Source: Colletotrichum lupini
Taxonomy: Eukaryota; Ascomycota; Sordariomycetes; Glomerellales; Glomerellaceae
Assembly (NCBI RefSeq): GCF_023278565.1
Contig: NC_064676.1
Coordinates: 434,001 to 498,000, forward strand
Direction: 5' to 3'
Length of the DNA stretch: 64,000 nucleotides
Of the stretch, positions 50,101 to 63,959 are shown piece after piece. The notes below the pieces were generated by a model. The model ran no database searches, was not told the DNA's origin, and was given only the letters and a program-made list of their open reading frames with translations. Position numbers and translations under genes: made by a program. Each line of letters begins with the position of its first letter. Within the stretch, counting starts at the first letter, position 1.

Positions 50101-50719
50101 GCACATTTGATATAGAATAACTGGAATAAAGAGGTGGCCTTAACTATGACTAGTTCAAGATACTTAACGGATTTATAATTGAGGTAGAACCTGGAAAGCC
50201 GAGGGGTCAGGATTTATGCGGCTGACATTGTCAGAAGGGGCTTTTCCCTAATGTACCTAAGGGGTGGGATCGGCGGGCAAGGGAAGGCCTGACGGAGTTC
50301 AATTTGTGTAACGAACTTAGAATGCTTATGGTTAGGAATAGTAATTTAACAGATATGAAAACTACACCTGCCCACTAGTCTTCCTAATGATATGATAGAA
50401 TTTGTATCTTGGGCGGCACAGGTTCGCCATGAACGGCCAGACGAGGTGGTAGATGGTCCACCCGAAGGGCGCAGAAGACATCTCGACCCGGTGCAGGACA
50501 GACAGGCCGGACCGGTATTATGAGTGAAGAACTGGGTTGACGACCGGAGAACCGGCTATTGTCTCGACAATTCCTTACCTTTGCGGAACGGCACCGGAAG
50601 AAGTTCTCCACTTTTGAGGCTCTAACTACCCTTCGGGGACAGCGATGCACGCCGTCCGGTGCGGGGGTGCACTATTGTCACGTAACAGGGATAGTAATCG
50701 CATCTCACGAAGTGCCCGT

Positions 50720-50737
50720 CACGTGCTGAATCACGTG
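50720..50737. promoter_or_regulatory. Pair of CACGTG E-boxes upstream of the amine oxidase
   Basis: Two CACGTG cores at 50720-50725 and 50732-50737 are 12 bp apart (about one helical turn), 329-346 bp before the start codon. They could bind a bHLH factor; no direct evidence. Confidence 0.35.
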
Positions 50738-50789
50738 TCTATCTCAGACATCGTGTATATAGACCTTTTCCTTTTGTCTATTTCCACTT

Positions 50790-50994
50790 TGATAGTTAAG
50801 CCACTTTTACCACACTCCGTATGCCCATTGCTGCGTGCCATAACTCGTGACAACTATCGTTCCGAATGGCCGGCTTATCAACCCCGAGATAGTCACATGT
50901 GCCGCTTTCGGCGCCATTCGGAAGTTAAATCGCCGGCAATTGCCTCAGACAACCTATTTAAAGCCTCTCTACCTCTCATTCAATGTGCCGATAG
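50790..50994. promoter_or_regulatory. Three AreA-type GATA sites (HGATAR) in the amine oxidase promoter
   Basis: TGATAG (50790-50795), AGATAG (50887-50892) and CGATAG (50989-50994) match HGATAR in the same orientation within 205 bp. Amine oxidases are commonly nitrogen-regulated through AreA in filamentous fungi. Single sites are frequent by chance. Confidence 0.35.
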
Positions 50995-51065
50995 CCAAAC
51001 TTTACTCCTGTTCAGTGCCATCCGTCAGGTTACCTCCTTGTTACTCCTAGTGGTGAAGAATAAAC

Positions 51066-53198
51066 ATGGGAGACGCCAACAAGAAGGGGAAACCCCAACC
51101 ACTTGATCCTCTACGACCAGAAGAAATAAGCCAGGTGAGTGATCTTCAAGAGATTAATACTATAGGAGCTACGTATGCAATATGATTGTTGACATAATGC
51201 AGGCCGCCGGAATCGTCCGTGAGTCGAACCGCGGCAAGAAGATATTCTACCGAGCAATCTCTCTCGTTGAGCCACCAAAGAAGGATCTGGTCAAGTTCCT
51301 CGACAGCGAGCATGGCGGTAATAGAGATGCCGTCCACCCGGAAAGACAGGCCAGAGTGCAGGCTTACGTCGCCAAAACTTTGCACGAGATGATTGTCAAC
51401 TTGGACACTGCGACCGTCGCTTCTACCACCCCGCTGCCAGGTCGCCATTCCTTCATCGACACTGACTTTATGGCACAAGTTGCTGCGGCTTGCCTGGCAG
51501 ATGAGAACATCCAACGCGAGATCAGTGCCCTCAAACTACCAGAAGGCGCTACCGTCGTCGTTGAGCCATGGGCATATGCTACCGACGGCATGAAGGATAT
51601 GAAAGACCGCTGGACAATGGTGAGATTACAAAAGATCTCGCGCATATAAAATATTGAACTAAAGACTTTAGGCATGGTTTTACATGCGACTCTCTGACAA
51701 CCCCGACGCGAATTACTATGCCTACCCGTTGGACATATGTGCGGAGGTATCCAACTCCCTCGAAGTGGTCAAAATTTACCGTCTGCCTTCTGGAGAGCAA
51801 GATAAGCTCAGTGACGAGGGCAAGGAGTTTGATCGCCGCAAAATCCATTCCAACAGCGAGTATCATCCAGATTTCGTACAAGAGCGCAGGACAACGACAA
51901 AGCCGTACCACGTCTCCCAGCCCGAGGGTCCGTCGTTCAGTATCGAGGAAAACCATGTTTCTTGGGAAAAGTGGACATTGAGAGTCGGCTTCAACTATAG
52001 AGAGGGCATGACTCTTCACGACATCCGTTTCGAGGGCCGCAGTCTATTTCATCGTCTGTCTCTAGCCGAGATGTTCGTGCCTCACGGAGATCCTCGATGC
52101 CCCTACCCTCGGAAAGCCGCTTTTGATTTGGGAAACGACGGCGCAGGAATCAACGCCAATAATCTCAAGTTGGGCTGCGATTGTCTCGGGTATATCAAGT
52201 ACTTTGACGGCTGGCTCAGCACCTCATCAGGAGAACCTTTGAAGATGCCAAACGTTGTTTGCTGTCACGAAATCGATGATGGTATCCTTTGGAAGCATAC
52301 AAACTTCCGGACGGGGAACGCAGTAGTCACGAGATCTAGAGTTCTAGTACTGCAGACAATCATCACGGTCAGCAACTACGAGTACATCTTCCTCTTCTAT
52401 TTTTAGCAGGATGGGTCCATCTTCTACGAAGTCCGTGCCACGGGCATCATGTCGACAGCACCAATTGACCTTGACACCAAGGTTCCATGGGGGACCATTG
52501 TCGCCCCAGGTGTGTTGGCGCCGTATCACCAACACATCTTCTGCTTGAGGATGGACGCTGCTATCGATGGGCCTCAAAACTCCTTGGTTGTCGAAGAGTC
52601 TCACCCGATTCCCTTCGGTGGAGACACAGACACGTATAACCCTTTTGGTGTAGGATACACCACAACGTCACAAGTCATTGAGAAAGAGACAGGCTTGGAT
52701 CTCGATTTCAACACGAACAAAACATTTAAGATTATCAATGAGAATGTCACCAATTCAACCACAGGAACTTCTGTCGGCTTCAAGCTTCTACCCCACTACA
52801 GCCAGCTTCTCCTCGCCCAGCCAAACTCATGGCACGGCAAGCGTGCAAGGTACACATCTCACGCTGTCTGGGTGACACGATATCACGACGACGAATTATT
52901 CCCGGCCGGGAGATTCACCATGCAGTCAACCGGAGACGATGGCATCGGATCCTGGATAGAGCAACGGAAGGACGGTGACTCGTCTTCGGTGCGCAACGAG
53001 GATATCGTAGTCTGGCACACGTTTGGGTCTACGCATAACCCTCGTATCGAAGACTGGCCGGTGATGCCGTGCGAGAAAATGATGGTTGGGCTGAAACCGG
53101 TTAACTTCTTCCAGGGTAACCCTGCTCTTGATGTGCAGATTTCAACACAGGAAAAGAATCGTAGTGTGCTGGTGCACGGTGCTGGTTGTGAGAATTAG
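51066..53198 (+). CDS. Copper amine oxidase with an in-frame TAG after the TPQ motif
   Basis: Exons 51066-51134, 51203-51619 and 51672-53198; both introns are phase 0 (GTGAGT...GCAG; GTGAGA...TTTAG). The frame covers 670 codons including the internal TAG at 52404-52406. Catalytic residues are present at canonical spacing: base Asp314 in FDLGNDGAG, cofactor-precursor Tyr398 in SNYEY, copper ligands His448 and His450 in YHQHIF, and His617 in STHNPRIEDWPVMP. The enzyme would oxidise primary amines to aldehyde, ammonia and H2O2. The TAG sits nine codons after Tyr398 and conserved sequence (QDGSIFYEVRATGIMST) resumes directly after it. As it stands termination yields about 406 aa without copper ligands. 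No signal peptide or C-terminal SKL-type signal is seen. It is either a very young pseudogene, a readthrough gene or a sequence error. Confidence 0.88.
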
Positions 53199-54690
53199 AG
53201 TTCAACATTAAAGTACTGTGGTAAATAAGGCGTAATTGCTGGCCGGCAATTACGGTTCCGTTTTTGTACGACAAGTACGGAAGGGCTATTCTCGCTGACG
53301 CCAATGGTTAAATTAACGGCAATTCAAGTGTTAGAGACCAGAGTCAAAAGGCTTCGTCAGCCTATAAACTAATTCAGCCACGTCCCACAGAGCTTTTGGA
53401 ATGTGAACACCCGCGGTATTACGATTCAGACCATGTCTTTAAGATTCTTGCTAGGAAACCTCAGTAGCAAGACTGCTCCAAATTATATTGCGAGTCGCGT
53501 AGCAACCGGCTTTTGGCATAGCGCGCCTGGCGTTACGCGTTGGCGAGTACCATAGCGTTGCCAAGGAGTTCCCAACCGCCGTATTGAGTACTTCTTTACT
53601 GGTGGACCCACCCACTAAAATCCCATTCTTTAGACTTTTGAAGTCGTCTCTAGTTTTCACCTTGAGTAGTTCCTGAGTCAGTTATCGCGGAATCACTTGC
53701 CCGATGAGGCGCCATCATTACGAATCATGATACCGTCGGATCTGAAACAACAGGGAATCTGAGGCACTTGGTGGAGAACACGAGCTTGATAGTTTGTAAG
53801 ACATGAAGAAGATGAATTTGCTAATATGTGGTACGGCTGTTTTTAACCTACAACCTGAAGATCTGAATCTCGGGGGTTCTGTCCGAAAGTAAATCGTCCA
53901 ACCCGTCGCAAGTGTCAGATGTATTTTGATGAAGACCAGGGTCATGCCGACTAGGAAGAAAATAGGTACTATTTGATATGGTTCGGTAGATGATAATCTG
54001 AGGAAAGCTATTTCACACCATCAATTTGATAAGTCACTCAATCTCCCCGAGGCGCGTGTACCCCAGCCTACGGTATGACTGTCCAGCTTCCATTTTCCAA
54101 TAGACAGATAACAACGTAAGTAAGATAGAATGAGAGAGTATGAAACATAGAGCCGGAGACTCCTTTAGTGGGACTCGGTTTGGTGAGTTATGTCTACGCC
54201 ATCATTGAATTCACCAGGCCGAACATGTCCTCTAGCAATTCGCCCGTTGTGGCTTCGTATCCAGGGTACTATTATTTTGTCACAAGCTACTCCAACAGTC
54301 CGGAATTTGCGTCCAAACTAAGGGTCATCAACTAGGCCGATAGGTTGTCGGACGAACCCGATCGTCGGATGTGGGGGTTGAGCGAGCCCGGCTGTCTGTC
54401 TCAGACCATCCCAGTGAACGGCATCTCCAGACGACCCCACGTTGACCGGCCGCAGTTGCTTCAGATGGCCAGGCTCAACAAGGGTCGTCCTGCTATTTCA
54501 GATACATCTTGGGCAGATCCCGGCTCCCCAGTGGCACCAATGTTGGCATAGTGGGAACGCAATATCAACAAAATGGCACAGGCGTTCGAGGTCGGCTTAA
54601 GTTATAAATGATTTTGAACTCCCCATCCCACGGCCAATTTCAAGATACCCTCTTTACAGCATCACTCACTTCCAATACGCTTTGAAAAAT
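53199..54690. other. Intergenic region
   Basis: No supported gene. A 9-bp inverted repeat follows the amine oxidase (53231-53254). A TATAAA at 54603-54608 precedes the next gene by 83 bp. Confidence 0.5.
53231..53254. repeat. Inverted repeat downstream of the amine oxidase
   Basis: CGTAATTGC and GCAATTACG form a perfect 9-bp stem around a 6-nt spacer (TGGCCG), 33 bp after the stop codon. It could fold in the 3' UTR or be a dimeric protein site. Confidence 0.55.
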
Positions 54691-54980
54691 ATGCAGTTAT
54701 CTTTCTTCTACACGGCTGTCCTTCTGGCTGCTGGCGTCGCCGCCCAGTCCTGTTCGTCGACTATCACATACTGCACTGGAGGCGCCTGCTTGTGCTTTGC
54801 CGATGGTATCACCGAATCCCTGAACGAAATTTGTAAAGGCAAGGGATTCGAACGCTCGTTGGGACCGTCAAAGACTACGACTGAGGCCGTAAGTTTGATT
54901 CTCTCTTCTCGTCTTGACTAGCTGTCCTAATGACTTGTGTTTAGGGCGAGCGATGCGACACCCAGTGCTGCACTGGCTAA
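54691..54980 (+). CDS. Small secreted cysteine-rich protein, 77 aa
   Basis: Exons 54691-54888 and 54945-54980; the 56-nt intron (GTAAGT...GTTTAG, CTAAT branch) is phase 0. Signal peptide MQLSFFYTAVLLAAGVAAQ is followed by a mature region of about 58 residues with eight cysteines: SCSSTITYC, GACLC, EIC, ERC and QCC. An even number of cysteines and small size fit a disulphide-stabilised effector- or antimicrobial-like protein. A TATAAA lies 83 bp upstream of the ATG. The last cysteines depend on the short second exon, which supports the splice prediction. Function unknown. Confidence 0.78.
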
Positions 54981-56159
54981 GCCGACCACTGTTAAGACAA
55001 TTGGAGATTCACAGGCAGCATTGTACTTTTAGCGTGTTGCGTCAAAAGATATAAGCAATCATCAGCTTTTTACCAATGCCTAATGCCATGATTCAATTGT
55101 CACATGTTCCAGTCGTTTTTCTAGATAAAGGCCCATTCGCTCGCTCACGCTACCTAGTTTGTTGAACAATACTTGAGCGAGCAGCTGATGAGCCATCGAG
55201 CCATTCTATGCGTACTAGCCATGTTTCGTCAGAATGCGCAATCCTCCTGCGGTGCTACCCCAATCACCCAGCACAAATTGGCAAAGTTCGTGTTCTCCAG
55301 CTGCCTATATTATGATTCTCCAAGCTTCCGTATGAATAACAGGACACAATTGTCGACAATAGAATAATGAAACTCGATTGACTATGCAGAACCAAAAAAG
55401 GTCATCGCGTGGGCGTCAAGCATTGCAGTACAGCGTGTGAATAAGTTTCAGAGCGGATGCGGCATTGGGAGCTTGGTGCAGCCTGGCGAGAATATGCGAT
55501 TTCTGGTTCGTTGCTCTTGAGTCCTACTGTCAACCAAAACATTTGAGCGAACAGTGGGTAATCAAAGTTGGCGCCGACGGCTATGCATCAACGCTGGCCG
55601 TTTTCCGTCTACAACACCATATCCGCCTAGACTTAGGCCAAGAGAAGGCGGAAGATAGTCTACCATCTACTGTGTGGCAACGTTCATCTTTCACCTACCC
55701 TATTTGACATGTGGCTGATCCTGTTTCCGCCACTTATGCATCGGAGTCGTCAGATTCCCCTCTGTGGGGCTTGGAAACTGGCTTTTCCACCAAGAGTTGT
55801 CCCAATCTGTCTCTTCGAAGACCTCGTATCAATGCATGTCACAGCCATTGCTGCACAAGTTGCCTCAAAAGAGTATCTGACTTGAGAGAGATGAGGTTAC
55901 CGGCTGTTCGTCGCAGCGTATGTACTCTTCCCGGATGTCCGAAGGCGAAGAAAAGGGAAGGAGCGACTCTTGCCAGGCGTCATGAACAAATTTTTAAGTA
56001 AGGCATGTTCAAATTAAATAACTATATAGACCGGTCGTCCGAAGACGCTGATGTCCTACTGTTGCTGGGTCTGAAAAATAAGTACGTTTTGGCCTTCAAC
56101 ACATGTTGCATATTTGATATCGACACCTTTTCAATCAATCTAGAGGAACTGGTTTCAAT
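54981..56159. other. Intergenic region between the two small secreted protein genes
   Basis: An open frame of about 178 codons (55465-56001), broken by one TGA at 55705-55707, ends with a cysteine-rich stretch and a segment (CTLPGCPKAKKREGATLARRH) that distantly recalls half of a C2H2 zinc finger. It lacks the second histidine and any start, so it is not called as a gene. Confidence 0.35.
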
Positions 56160-56354
56160 ATGAGATTCGGGGCCATCGTCACTACGCTCGCTCTCCTCGC
56201 CGGTTTTGCAGCCGCGGCTCCAGCTGTTCCTGGCAATGCTGTCGAACCTCGCCAGACCCGAGATGGTTTCTATTGTCAGGAATGCGTAAATGGGAAGAAG
56301 GACTGCGTTGCCTGCCCAGATGGGACTTGCCTGGGATGGTCCTGTGACTGCTAG
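56160..56354 (+). CDS. Small secreted cysteine-rich protein, 64 aa
   Basis: Single exon. Signal peptide MRFGAIVTTLALLAGFAAAA, then a short pro-segment (PAVPGNAVEPRQTR) with a possible basic processing site, and a mature domain of about 30 residues with seven cysteines: YCQEC, KKDCVAC, GTC, SCDC. The odd number leaves one unpaired or intermolecular cysteine. The dense C-x2-C pattern resembles small metal- or disulphide-bound secreted peptides. It is unrelated in sequence to the 77-aa protein 1.2 kb upstream, though both are effector-like. Start context AATATGAG. Confidence 0.7.
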   Translation: MRFGAIVTTLALLAGFAAAAPAVPGNAVEPRQTRDGFYCQECVNGKKDCVACPDGTCLGWSCDC

Positions 56355-56824
56355 ATGGCAATGCCAACTCGTTTCACGACCACGCGCATCGAGGTATGAA
56401 TTTGTCCGAAATTAGTCAATACACGTTGATAAGCCATCGTTCAGTCATGGCTGATATCTTGACAGGTCTCGAAGCAAACTGATTCTCATGTCTGGGGTTG
56501 AGGGTGTCATCAATGCTGATAGAAAAGTTTGGATATCATGCTCAACGCAGCTTCCTTCTACGAACGGAGAAAATAACTGGCGCTTCCAGTACACGCAGTG
56601 AGATCATCAAATAGAGAGATAAGTAGTTTTTGATCATGCGCTCATACCAATTCCCTTCCCAAAGTCCCGTGCTCCTTTAATCCAATCATTACTTTGAACC
56701 GACCCCGAACTTGCTGTTGCGCCTCACCGGCTTCTCCGAATTCAATTGCTCCCGTCCTGAGTCCTTATCCGTCATAACCGAATCATCATACGAGACATGA
56801 ACCTTGTTAAACTCCTTAGTATCC
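56355..56824. other. Intergenic region
   Basis: Convergent 3' flanks of the small secreted protein gene and the rhodopsin-like gene; no feature seen. Confidence 0.5.
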
Positions 56825-58195
56825 TCAAACCATAAAATCATTCTTTTTCTTCGCTCTTACATTGGTCGTCTTGATGATGCCGTTGTAGGTCATAATCTCC
56901 TCTTCACTACCGTCTGGTGAGTGGCCTCGGATCTCGGTGTGGGTGCTTCGCATGTCCTTTAGCGGGAACCCGTTACCGACAGTGTTCCGATTTAGTCGAC
57001 CTGTTCCCGTGCCGTTTCCAGTGCCGGCACCGTAACGACCGTATTGACTGCTGTTGTATCCTGCATTGTCGGCGCTGCTCTTGTTGGAGAACATGCCCGG
57101 CATCCACTTGCGGAAGAGTGGCCGCAAAGCCGGGACGCAGGCGGCGATGATGGAGAGGTTGACTTCGATTGCGCTGTATGTGTCGCCAATGCCGTCTCGG
57201 GGATCGTAGCCAGGGGTGATATTGTAAAACTTCTTTCGGAGTTCGTGGACACGGAGAATGGCCACAATGATTGACCTTCCACAAAGTCAGCATCAAAAGG
57301 TTCAAATACGAGGCCAATCCAGTCCTTCTGGGTTCATGACGGTCTTTCAGGTGCCATGACTTACACTCCACCTGCTAGGAATACCACTATCAATCCAATC
57401 TTGGCGGCCATGCGCATTTTCAACCCGAGGAAGATCCAGAACGGAATGGCGAGAACGAAGAAGTCGGTGATGATGGTGATTATGGCGCTGACGATGTAAA
57501 ATAACGGTCCATCAATTTCTCTTTGCTTGGGAATAGTCGAATCCCAGAAAGCGTTTATCGGAAGAGTCTGAAATAGCACCACCAAGAAAATGGCCACCAT
57601 TGTCGCCAGGTTGACGGCATTGAGGGCGTAAATGGTCCATCGTACACCGCGCTTGTGCCCACCTAGACGTAGCAAAAAGACCAGAATCGATGATTTCACG
57701 AGCGCGAGGATGGGATTGTAGAGGACCTGCATGATCCAATTCCAGAACAGCATGGGGGCGGGATCCCAGTCTGCAGGCAGCGCTGCGGTAGGGAAGCCGG
57801 CGTAGTAGTACTTGAAGAACATGTATGTTGGAGCCAGTAGTGCTATTGAGAAGAACTGCCATGTCGATGTTAGTCAGGGCAAGCATCACCGAAAGGTGGT
57901 CATCGGCACTATGCCGGTGGAGGCAGGCCTGGTCTTACCATGGCTCCGGTCATGAACCAGTCATCTGATAGGATTATGAGACGAACACTCGACGGAAAAA
58001 GCTTGGATTGGACGACTTACCAAGTCCAATCTGTTTTGATGTCCATTTGCTGTACATTCTCAAGGCATAGGTCAAGAATGCAGTCAACGTGAATAAGAAC
58101 AGAATCGCCATGATCACCTTCTGTAAAGGCGTCGATGGTAGGTCCTCGACATTAGCCCACCGAGCCTCAACGGCCCGCTGAGCGACGAGTTCCAT
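56825..58195 (-). CDS. Fungal rhodopsin-like / PTH11-like 7TM membrane protein, 380 aa
   Basis: Exons 58195-58021, 57964-57939 (only 26 nt), 57855-57365 and 57275-56825; introns are GT-AG and the frame closes to 380 aa. The micro-exon supplies the conserved DDWFMTGAM segment between TM1 and TM2. Seven hydrophobic segments are visible: LQKVIMAILFLFTLTAFLTYAL, the FFSIALLAPTYMF region, MLFWNWIMQVLYNPIL, the IYALNAVNLATMVAIFLVV segment, LFYIVSAIITIITDFFVLAIPFW, KIGLIVVFLAGG and the YSAIEVNLSIIAACVPALRPLF segment typical of this family. The C-terminal tail (about 85 residues) is Gly/Asn/Ser-rich and cytosolic. There is no N-terminal CFEM domain. These proteins are candidate plasma-membrane receptors; ligand and signalling are unknown. 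Confidence 0.9.
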
Positions 58196-61100
58196 GCTTG
58201 GCCCTCGTCACAAAGTCGAAGAACGAGTGTGGAAGGTTGAACTGCTCTGATGGAAAGAACGTAAAGTTTAAACCTCTGCAGACTTGGCATCAAAGTCAAA
58301 CTTGAAATCCGGGGGTGGAAGAGCAGGCCGGGGAGAGGTCGAAGAAAAGGCTCGGGGGTCGGGTTGCGCGATGGGCCCGTGGGAGAGTTTGTGAGATATA
58401 TACAAGGTGTTGGGTCTTGAATTTCCTTCTGGGTCACTGAGAGATCGTATCTCGTATCGGCTACTCTTGGGAAAGGGGAGCCCTCAGCATTTCGATCTTA
58501 ATCTTGGGAACGCTTGGTCAGTGTTCTTGAGCATAGTTACTTACCATCGCCATCCGTAACAGGAGAAAACCAGAAGGCTAGCTATGATCTTACATTGAAC
58601 AAGGAAGCAAGGTAACGTCCATCTGAGGCCTCTACAGGAACAGTGTGTTCAAATGGACAGGAAGGGGGAGTATTCAGTATTCGATCCTGCCTAGTGGTAC
58701 GCCAATCGTGACAGACCTGCATTCTCTACGACCCCGTTTCATGGTAAGGCTGGGGTCGAGACGGACTAGTCTCGCAACTTCCCGGTCGGTGATTTCCACG
58801 GATACTAAGAGAACAGGGCAGAGAAAAGACTTGTGGGTTGCCGCAGAAAACTTGCTGAAGTTCTTCAAATCTCCGCAGCTTGGGTTGCATTGCTGCATCC
58901 CTGGCCGGAGAACAGAGGCCGGCAGCACACTGATTCAGGGTCGTTCCTCCGCCAGCACCAGGCGACATTGAGATCTTGTGCTCGCAGGTTCACTGCCAAG
59001 CAGGGAATACTCCTTCGTGCAGACTTCAGGATCCATGGGCTCTGCGTACCCGAGGCTTGCCCTAGTAAACATGAAAAAAAAAGACTTGTGAGTGGCTGGT
59101 TGTGCAATGGCGTTCGAGACGATGCCAGGGACCTGTCAAGGATGATGCATTCTCGAACACTGCAGGCCTTCGACTATCAGGTTCCTGCAGTCCTCTGCTG
59201 CCTCTGGACAAGGATTGCTGCGGACTATTCCAGATAACTTGAAAGCTTAATACCGACAATCCGGGCAGAAATCCGGCTTCCTTGCTTCATTTGGACTATC
59301 AATACGCCATGGAGGCAAGACTGTCCGGTAATGTCTGGGATAGCGATGGCGTAGATGGTCCAGTCAGGCAGAAGGCCATCCACGATGAGACATAATGGAA
59401 TTGGAGGATAGAGCGTAGAGTCACACAAAGCAGTGTTACTTGCGAAATGGCACGTGCGTTCAATCGCATTGTCAAATCTGGATGATACAATCATTCTGTA
59501 CGGGGTATCATTGGTTCTGTATGAGGTAGGTACTGCGCATCATCCATCGAAGGACAGCCTCACATTTCGTCCGTACATGCTCGATACTCCTCCGGCTTTG
59601 TTGCTTACCTTATGCCCAGTCACCACTATGGGAAATTCCATCAAACCTAGGCCAACACACATTTGAGCTGAAATACGTTGTTGGCCGACCGTGTTCTGGC
59701 CCAACACGAATCGTATTTTTGCAAAAGCCCACCGGAGAGAAGCCTGCTATGCGGTCTTGGATCGGTAAGTGGATTAGTTCGGTCCGCAAAGCATCACCAT
59801 CTGAGTAAGGCGTCGTGGTGGTTCTCGGAACATGGGGCCGGTGAATGAGATTCAGGATACGACCTCGCACTTTTGTTACGCGGTGATTTGTGAATACGAC
59901 GTTCCCCTCTTTCTTCATCGCTTCGGCCGAGGCTGGCGAGGGACGATTTCGCCTTTGAATAAATGCAGGCAACCACCGTCAGGCATTAGAGGAGCGAGGT
60001 GGAGCTATTGTCTGTGTTGAGCACTAGCGGGTTGGTGTGAATGAATCGTAGAAAGTCCACCAGCGACTCGGATTGAGTCCTGACCCCTTGGCGACCAAGT
60101 AGTGATTTCCGAATGTTACCTGGTGTACAGGGTTGAAGAAAAACAGAGTTTGCTGTGCCGCATTGGCGCAGGACGAATTTGCAGACAATCATGCAGAGAG
60201 GAAACCCCCTTAAGACGGCAAATATCCCCTCAAAGATTCGCTCTCCAATTTCTGGAGTCTGGCGGTGTCTTCTATGGGTTGCAATGAGGAATGCGTTTGG
60301 GGCTATGGGAAAAGTCGTACGATTTCTCTCTGCCCGATTTTGACATGTCGGTTGGACATGTCTTTGGTAGATGTGACCGATTTGATGGTTCATCTACCTG
60401 TACAGTCTGATTTGATCTTACTTAGTCGACGAATTATGAGACATCAGCAAGATCGCAAAGATAAACTCAACGTCTTCCCCAGAGGCACGGCTCGCTATCC
60501 ACATCCCTTATTATGTGGATAAAGGGCAGTTCGTTCGCAAATCCCTCAGTCCTGCCCGCCATTACACCAAACCCCAAGATCACTTTTCGGGGATCCCTGG
60601 ACTCTGTGGTGGGGATTTACTAACGCGGACAGCCGGAATTTCGTTGCGGACAAGGTACGCAGTGGAGCGGCGGTGCTCGGAAGAGGACAAAGCGTGCAGA
60701 AGATTCACCGGGGGGGCCATGTTCCATATGAATGATCTCCAGCTCCCGACACTCTCTTCGCCACCATACCTTTCGAAGGAAGACAGACACTGATAGGTAC
60801 GGATAGACTACAAATAGACGGGGCTTATTCAGCTTGGCTTAAAGTTGGGAGACGCCTCAGCCGCTATCCAGCGCCATCTCAAGAGACGAACCCGTCCAAA
60901 GGTGCGGTAGACTTTTGCCCACAGACAATGGTCTTAAATCGTTAGTGTCGGCGGTGCGGCGCCGGCACTCGGGAGAGAACGTCTAGAAGAAGTTGTTACC
61001 ACGGTCTTGGAGACACCAGCCAGCCTGCTACAGTACTTGCGCAGTTTTGCAATGCCGATGCTGTTAATGTCCCGCCGTTGTAACCTCCGGCGCGGGGTTT

Positions 61101-61704
61101 TAACGACTCTCGCCACCAACGTTGCTCTAGTCTACTTCCCCCCCCGAACACCTTGGCCAAACAGACATCCAGATTTGTGTAAGCGAGCCCGAGCCCCGGC
61201 ACAATTCCTGCCCGGGGGCGGACCCAAGATCCCTTCTCGACCAAATTGGCTCTTCCTCCTTGAGTCTCTCACCCTCGTAATTTGGTGAGATGTCGTGGCC
61301 TCTGCCGCTATCGAATGCAAGGTCTCCGCCACGACTGCGAGAACGGCCGGGATATGTCGGCGGGCTCAGGTAGGCAGTATCAACTGTGGACTATCGACAA
61401 CGAGCAGTACGGTAGTGGGAATATATCGCACTTGTTATCAAACCATACGCGGAGTGTCACCGGTGTGTAAAGGAAGGATAGCAAGATGCAACGCTTCCAC
61501 GTGGATGTTATAAATCCCGTGGTGTACTGCTCGTTTCTGCACGCTCGCCTCTTTCCCGCCGCACCGCCAGCCACAAACCCGGTGATCAACCATTGGAGGT
61601 TCCTGTCTGACAAGCACGCAAACCCGTTCCTTGTCGCGCCCTCTGTCCAATCTTTTACACCTTCAGTCTGAAGTTCTCAACCCCCAAATCTCTTGGCACA
61701 CAAT
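58196..61704. other. 3.5-kb region without a confident gene
   Basis: Several minus-strand stretches look faintly coding (59494-59225; 60393-59986; 59972-59610), but they conflict in frame and have no recognisable domain. They may be remnants of a decayed gene. A TATAAA at 61509-61514 lies 191 bp before the oxidoreductase start. Confidence 0.4.

Positions 61705-63959
<2,255 letters not shown>

Larger units (their letters stand above)
50101..51065. other. Intergenic region with the amine oxidase promoter
   Basis: A TATA-like TATTTAAA lies at 50955-50962, 104 bp before the next ATG. Possible regulatory sites are listed separately. No coding frame is supported. Confidence 0.5.

Noticed and set aside
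52365..52406. Intron that would remove the TAG in the amine oxidase (GTCAGC...TTTTAG)
   Set aside because: It would be only about 39 nt, has a poor donor, and would delete the essential NYEY cofactor motif.
48592..53198. Biosynthetic gene cluster linking the MFS transporter, amine oxidase and nearby enzymes
   Set aside because: There is no core synthase, terpene cyclase or pathway regulator in the window; the genes look like separate nutritional functions.
54840..54860. TTCGAA-type B-box match on the minus strand
   Set aside because: It lies inside the coding exon of the small secreted protein and no cloverleaf can be built around it.
59225..60393. Minus-strand stretches with faint coding character
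   Set aside because: Neighbouring frames alternate without a workable exon model, and I recognise no family; mentioned only as possible gene debris.
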